A stretch of 8,644 nucleotides of DNA from Firmicutes bacterium UBA5500 (lineage in GTDB: Bacteria; Bacillota; UBA994; UBA5500). Positions 5,766 to 8,644 of this stretch are shown piece after piece; position 1 is the first letter of the stretch, and each line of letters starts with the position of its first letter. The stretch covers positions 1 through 8,644 of the forward strand of contig DIPA01000035.1 in NCBI GenBank assembly GCA_002427055.1, written 5' to 3'. Position numbers and translations under genes: made by a program. The notes under the pieces were generated by a model. It searched no databases. It was not told the DNA's origin and saw only the letters and a list, made by a program, of their open reading frames with translations.

Positions 5766-6857
5766 CTAAACATTAAAACGAATATGCATGATATCCCCAT
5801 CTTGCACCACGTATTCCTTACCTTCCAAACCGGCTTTGCCCGCTTCTTTTACTTTTACCTCGCTACCCAGAGCAGCTAAGTCGGCATATTTGATCACCTC
5901 AGCCCGAATGAAACCTCTCTCCAGATCTGAGTGAATTTCACCAGCCGCACTCTTGGCATTAGCACCCTGTTTTATCGTCCAAGCCCTTACTTCATCCGCT
6001 CCTACCGTAAAGAACGAAATTAACCCTAATGTCTCATAGGCTACACGCATCACGCGGTTAATAGCTGGCTCAGAAATGCCTAGTTCCTCAAAGAACAACT
6101 CACGATCCTCAGCATCTAGCTGACTAATCTCTTCTTCGATTTGCACACAGAGCTCGACGACTGGTAATCCCTTGGCGGCTGCTTTATCTATTAAGGCTTG
6201 ACGCCCAGGATACTCGCGCTCAGCAAACTGATTCTCATCCAGGTTTACAACAACGAGCATCGGCTTATCCGTCAAGAAGGTATAGTTCTGCAGGGATTCT
6301 TGCTCCTCCTGCGTCAGCTCTAGAGTAGAAAATGGTTGCTCTTGTTCTAAGTGTGCCATGCACTTTTCGAGGATCGGTAGTTCCTTAGCTTGCTCGGGCG
6401 TTATTTTCTTACCTTGGCGAATGCGTGTGATACGCTTATCCACAAAGTCGAGGTCCGCCATCAGCAGCTCAAAGTTAATCGTCTCCATGTCCCGCACCGG
6501 GTCTATACTCTCTTCTACGTGTAACACATCTTCATTTTGAAAGGCACGTACTACCTGCACTAAGGCATCTACCTGCCGCACGCCATCTAAGAAAGCGTTA
6601 CCTACTCCCTGCCCCTGACTAGAGCCCCGCACTAAGCCAGGCAAATCGGTGACTTCCATCTGAGCATAGGTTGTCTTCTTAGGATTGAATAACCTTGAGA
6701 GCAAATCGATACGCGAGTCTGGAACACGAGCTATACCTACATTGGCATCAGTACGCCCTGAAAAAAACTGCGATTTTTGCACGCGGGCCCCAGTAAGTAG
6801 ATTGAACAAAGTTGTTTTCCCTACTGTAGGTAACCCCACAATACCACACGAAAGCAT
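5766..6857 (-). CDS. ychF: YchF/Obg-family ATPase, divergent DUF933 subtype
   Basis: YchF (Ola1) proteins are translation- and stress-associated P-loop NTPases that prefer ATP. The 363-residue protein has the family order: G domain with P-loop GLPTVGKTT (8-16), G3 DLPGL (71-75, hydrophobic in place of the usual catalytic Gln), a coiled-coil insertion (about 130-190), G4 NLDE (205-208; NxxE rather than NKxD, in keeping with ATP preference) and the C-terminal DUF933/TGS-like domain (FFTVGADEVRAWTI to DGDIMHIRFNV). It departs from textbook YchF in several places: PTVGKTT instead of PNVGKST, a changed switch I (FFSGRTDANVG in place of the PFCTIEPNVG type) and DLPGL instead of DIAGL. This suggests a paralogous subtype. 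The start MLSCGIVGLP aligns with the family N-terminus, although the ribosome binding site is only moderate. It lies between ylbF (56 bp) and nadE (18 bp). Confidence 0.92.
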   Translation of the reverse strand: MLSCGIVGLPTVGKTTLFNLLTGARVQKSQFFSGRTDANVGIARVPDSRIDLLSRLFNPKKTTYAQMEVTDLPGLVRGSSQGQGVGNAFLDGVRQVDALVQVVRAFQNEDVLHVEESIDPVRDMETINFELLMADLDFVDKRITRIRQGKKITPEQAKELPILEKCMAHLEQEQPFSTLELTQEEQESLQNYTFLTDKPMLVVVNLDENQFAEREYPGRQALIDKAAAKGLPVVELCVQIEEEISQLDAEDRELFFEELGISEPAINRVMRVAYETLGLISFFTVGADEVRAWTIKQGANAKSAAGEIHSDLERGFIRAEVIKYADLAALGSEVKVKEAGKAGLEGKEYVVQDGDIMHIRFNV

Positions 6858-6913
6858 TTTACTAGATTACCGCCTTTCCTTTGTCACCACAATTAGGTTC
6901 TAAAAAGCCCAAG

Positions 6914-7249
6914 CTATGCTTCCTCTGGCTGCACCGCTCTAGTAATAATGCCATAGATATCCTGCAGCAATCTTTCTACACGCATACTCTGTTCCTGGAA
7001 GGCACGAATATCGGCATGCAAGAAAACAATCTCCGATAACTTCTTCAGTTGCTCTTGCTCTGCTTCATCAACAGATTTGCCACTTAGCTCCTGCAACTGC
7101 AATTGCATACTCTTTTGCAGGAAGTTATCTAGCATGCTCTTAGCCTGCGGGTCCGCATCAACCTTAGCTTTGGCATCCCGCATAGCAATTACGTCTGGGT
7201 GCTGTCGCAAATTCCGAGCCAGGGCATGGGCCTGATCGTAAACGTTCAT
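6914..7249 (-). CDS. YlbF/YheA-family helical protein (Com_YlbF domain)
   Basis: The 111-residue product is an all-helical, highly charged protein with the YlbF/YheA (PF06133-type) pattern: VYDQAHALARNLRQHPDV, then MRDAKAKVDADPQAKSMLDNFLQKSMQLQ, then a Gln/Glu-rich helix ending in VERLLQDIYGIITRAV. In B. subtilis YlbF acts with YmcA and YaaT to steer RNase Y-dependent mRNA maturation and development, while YheA is uncharacterised. Sequence alone does not separate these branches, so no symbol is given. The ATG at 7249 has GGAGGT 6 bp upstream and a good extended -10 promoter at 7294-7323. It probably heads a unit continuing into ychF, nadE and yebC, with intergenic gaps of 56, 18 and 45 bp. 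Confidence 0.88.
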   Translation of the reverse strand: MNVYDQAHALARNLRQHPDVIAMRDAKAKVDADPQAKSMLDNFLQKSMQLQLQELSGKSVDEAEQEQLKKLSEIVFLHADIRAFQEQSMRVERLLQDIYGIITRAVQPEEA

Positions 7250-7293
7250 AGCTAGACCTCCATATCATTTAATACGATTAACATTATCACTTT

Positions 7294-7323
7294 ATCATAA
7301 CAAATTTTAGCCATTTAGGGCAA
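7294..7323 (-). promoter_or_regulatory. Extended -10 promoter of the ylbF-ychF-nadE-yebC series
   Basis: On the minus strand TTGCCC (7318-7323) and TATGAT (7294-7299) are 18 bp apart, with an upstream TG forming TGTTATGAT, an extended -10. Transcription would start near 7287, leaving a leader of about 38 nt. Confidence 0.6.
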
Positions 7324-7359
7324 AAATTCACGCCAATGTCTTGCATCAAGAACGAAACT

Positions 7360-7394
7360 AGGGCCCTCCCACAAGCTAAACTGGAAAAGGCCCT
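7360..7394 (-). terminator. Terminator-like hairpin after the YhfC-like gene
   Basis: On the minus strand AGGGCCTTTTC (from 7394) pairs with GGGAGGGCCCT (to 7360) over about 11 bp with three G-U pairs. It is followed by a partly T-rich AGTTTCGTTCTT. It lies 25 bp past the stop codon and upstream of the ylbF promoter, so it probably separates the two transcripts. Confidence 0.4.
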
Positions 7395-7418
7395 TCCAAC
7401 GATGACGCTAACTTTAAA

Positions 7419-8111
7419 TCACGACTCAGTTTTCTGTGAACGATAGTATAGGCGACTAGCAAAAACAAGCACTGCTAAGGACATCACAAACGTAAACACT
7501 TCTATCGCCCACATCCCAAACACCCGCCCGTGGTAAAGGATTACCGAATAATTAACTACGCCATGCCACAGCGCTGCTAGTAGGAAGTAAGGCAAAGGGC
7601 GCTGTTTGCTGAAGCCATAGGCAACGATCAGACCCAAACCGATATGTAAACCTATTACAGAAAAACGCTCAATAACGGCTGGAAGGAACCAAATAGCATT
7701 TTGGCCTAAAGGCAGAGCTACAATGCGCCAAGATTCCCAAACTCCAAAACCCAAGCCAACTGCAAGCCCCAACGTCAACCAACTTGTTTCCTCTTGCATT
7801 ATGTGACGAGTTAACCAAGTTGCCAGAGTCCTAAACGCCTCCTGCATCACCCCACTGATCAGCATCAGTACTGCGCCTGTAACCCACATTGAAGCTTGCA
7901 ACTTAGTAAACCAGCTGTTCGTAAGCAATTGCAGCGAGTTTTGCAGAGGCAATGCTACCATGAATGCTAATGCCCCCATACTCACAGCTGACAGATAGGT
8001 GACCTTGCGTTCTGGAAAAGCGCCACGAAAGAAAACCCCTAACCAAAGCACACCAAAAGCAAGGAACAACAACGAATAGCCGGTAATATATAAGACTTCT
8101 TTTGCTGCCAC
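7419..8111 (-). CDS. YhfC/PrsW-like multi-pass membrane protein, putative intramembrane metalloprotease
   Basis: The 230-residue protein is hydrophobic with about seven membrane segments. Conserved polar residues of the CAAX-protease/PrsW/YhfC superfamily sit inside or next to them: QEAFR (E91, R94), GLGFGVWES (E126), the pair ER at 148-149 followed by H156 in GLHIG, and WHGVVN (H183, N187). In that superfamily Glu and His residues of this kind build the membrane-embedded active site. The usual first motif is EE..R; here the first Glu is Gln (Q90), so activity is not certain. The GTG at 8109-8111 has GGGGG 7 bp upstream; no in-frame ATG fits better. It is a single gene with its own promoter at 8178-8206, closed by a hairpin and divergent from the LysO-like gene. 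The substrate is unknown. Confidence 0.75.
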   Translation of the reverse strand: MAAKEVLYITGYSLLFLAFGVLWLGVFFRGAFPERKVTYLSAVSMGALAFMVALPLQNSLQLLTNSWFTKLQASMWVTGAVLMLISGVMQEAFRTLATWLTRHIMQEETSWLTLGLAVGLGFGVWESWRIVALPLGQNAIWFLPAVIERFSVIGLHIGLGLIVAYGFSKQRPLPYFLLAALWHGVVNYSVILYHGRVFGMWAIEVFTFVMSLAVLVFASRLYYRSQKTES

Positions 8112-8175
8112 GTTAGCACCCCCATTAATATATTTGGTGAATCTTGTATCACTTCTATGATAGTATTACTTGCTG

Positions 8176-8194
8176 CTATTATCTAGGATAATAG
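8176..8194. repeat. Perfect 19-bp palindrome over the -10 region, candidate operator
   Basis: CTATTATC - TAG - GATAATAG has 8-bp arms with no mismatch around a 3-bp centre. It covers the -10 box of the YhfC-like gene, the normal place for a repressor site. A related shorter palindrome CTATGATAG is at 8154-8162. The regulator is not known. Confidence 0.5.
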
Positions 8195-8206
8195 TTATTG
8201 GGTCAA
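8178..8206 (-). promoter_or_regulatory. Sigma-A-type promoter of the YhfC-like gene
   Basis: On the minus strand TTGACC (8201-8206) and GATAAT (8178-8183) are spaced by exactly 17 bp, each one mismatch from consensus. Transcription would start near 8171, giving a leader of about 60 nt. The -10 box and the adjoining spacer lie within the palindrome at 8176-8194. Confidence 0.7.
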
Positions 8207-8316
8207 GGTAACGCGTAATTTGACGTATTAAATAGTAACAACCGGTTGCCGGGCACCTAAGTAGTGAAGATGCCTGCTAGCCCTCGCATTCGCGCTCGCT
8301 GGTGGGCAAGCACGAC

Positions 8317-8346
8317 TTGTCATTGTGCCCCAAATCGTGCAATAAT
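8317..8346 (+). promoter_or_regulatory. Extended -10 promoter of the LysO-like gene
   Basis: TTGTCA (8317-8322) and AATAAT (8341-8346) are 18 bp apart, with TG at the extended -10 position (TGCAATAAT). The predicted leader is only about 35 nt, which leaves no room for a riboswitch. Confidence 0.6.
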
Positions 8347-8387
8347 GAATGTTGGCCTCACCGTAATTGCACAAAGGAGGAGACGCA

Positions 8388-8644
8388 ATGTGGGGAGTAT
8401 TTGGCTCACTCTTGCTCGGCCTGCTTTTTGGTTTGCTTCCTTGCGCCAAGCGTTGGCAGACAACTAATAAAGCTTTAGGCACTATAGGCCTGTTTCTACT
8501 TTTAGGTAGTATGGGCGTAGAGCTTGGGGGTAATGCAGATATAATGGAAGGTTTAGGTCATCTTGGTGCCACAGCAGCTGTTTTAGCAATGGGGGCAATC
8601 GCAGGTAGCATTGCCTTAGTTTGGCCCTTGGTTCCTACGTTTAT
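8388..8644 (+). CDS. lysO: LysO-family membrane protein, N-terminal part (cut by the right edge)
   Basis: The frame is open from an ATG at 8388-8390 to the window end, 85 residues. AAAGGAGGAG lies just upstream, with GGAGG 7 bp from the ATG. It begins with a hydrophobic segment MWGVFGSLLLGLLFGLL, a short basic loop (CAKRW), a second membrane segment (LGTIGLFLLLGSMGVELGG), a polar loop with NADIMEGLGHLG, and a third segment with the motif GAIAGSIALVWPL. This order matches the N-terminal region of LysO/YbjE (DUF340), an inner-membrane lysine exporter in Escherichia coli. In many Firmicutes this region is encoded as a separate gene of about 90-100 residues followed by the larger part, and the sequence here would fit that, but its end lies outside the window. 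Substrate specificity is inferred from the family only. Confidence 0.65.
   Translation, partial: MWGVFGSLLLGLLFGLLPCAKRWQTTNKALGTIGLFLLLGSMGVELGGNADIMEGLGHLGATAAVLAMGAIAGSIALVWPLVPTF

Larger units (their letters stand above)
8112..8387. other. Divergent intergenic region between the YhfC-like and LysO-like genes
   Basis: This 276-bp stretch contains a promoter for each flanking gene and the 19-bp palindrome. It also holds a 10-bp palindrome CAACCGGTTG (8239-8248) and a locally more GC-rich stretch at about 8239-8310. Short ORFs crossing it have no ribosome binding site or family resemblance. No lysine riboswitch, T-box or tRNA could be recognised. Confidence 0.6.

Noticed and set aside
8200..8387. 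Lysine riboswitch or T-box in front of the LysO-like gene
   Set aside because: None of the conserved core sequences is visible, and the best promoter leaves a leader of only about 35 nt.
8228..8482. Minus-strand ORF of 84 codons and the overlapping plus-strand ORF 8264-8467
   Set aside because: Both cross the promoter of the LysO-like gene and overlap its reading frame out of phase. They have low-complexity, Arg/Cys/Pro-rich translations, no family resemblance and no good ribosome binding site.

Overview
The window reads as chromosomal DNA from a Gram-positive, probably endospore-forming Firmicute of the Clostridia type; the genus cannot be fixed from sequence alone. The grounds are: a YebC / BofC-like / RuvC-RuvA-RuvB neighbourhood, a YlbF-family protein, an ammonia-dependent NAD synthetase without a glutaminase domain, a LysO-type gene that starts as a short separate ORF, strong AGGAGG-type ribosome binding sites with several GTG starts, and TTGNNN/TATAAT-like promoters.

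Layout. Most genes lie on the minus strand. Reading that strand from the right: a multi-pass YhfC/PrsW-like putative intramembrane protease (7419-8111); a terminator-like hairpin; then a closely spaced series of a YlbF-family protein (6914-7249), a YchF-family ATPase (5766-6857), nadE (5022-5747) and yebC (4236-4976), closed by a hairpin near 4203-4229. Next is a BofC-like secreted or anchored protein (3564-4115), and finally ruvC-ruvA-ruvB (1996 down to the left edge, with ruvB cut off).

Two stretches run on the plus strand. One is a two-gene unit at 2272-3494: a lipoprotein translationally coupled through an ATGA overlap to a secreted protein. It has its own sigma-A-type promoter and a shared terminator, and it splits the bofC-ruvC neighbourhood. 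The other is the start of a LysO-like membrane gene at the right edge (8388 onward), divergent from the YhfC-like gene.

Functionally, ruvC/A/B encode the Holliday junction resolvasome. yebC, ychF and the YlbF-family gene are translation- or RNA-associated housekeeping functions, nadE finishes NAD synthesis, and the BofC-like gene suggests a sporulation checkpoint. I recognise no defence system, transposon, CRISPR array, tRNA or rRNA. The least explained content is the plus-strand secreted pair and the perfect 19-bp palindrome sitting on the promoter of the YhfC-like gene.
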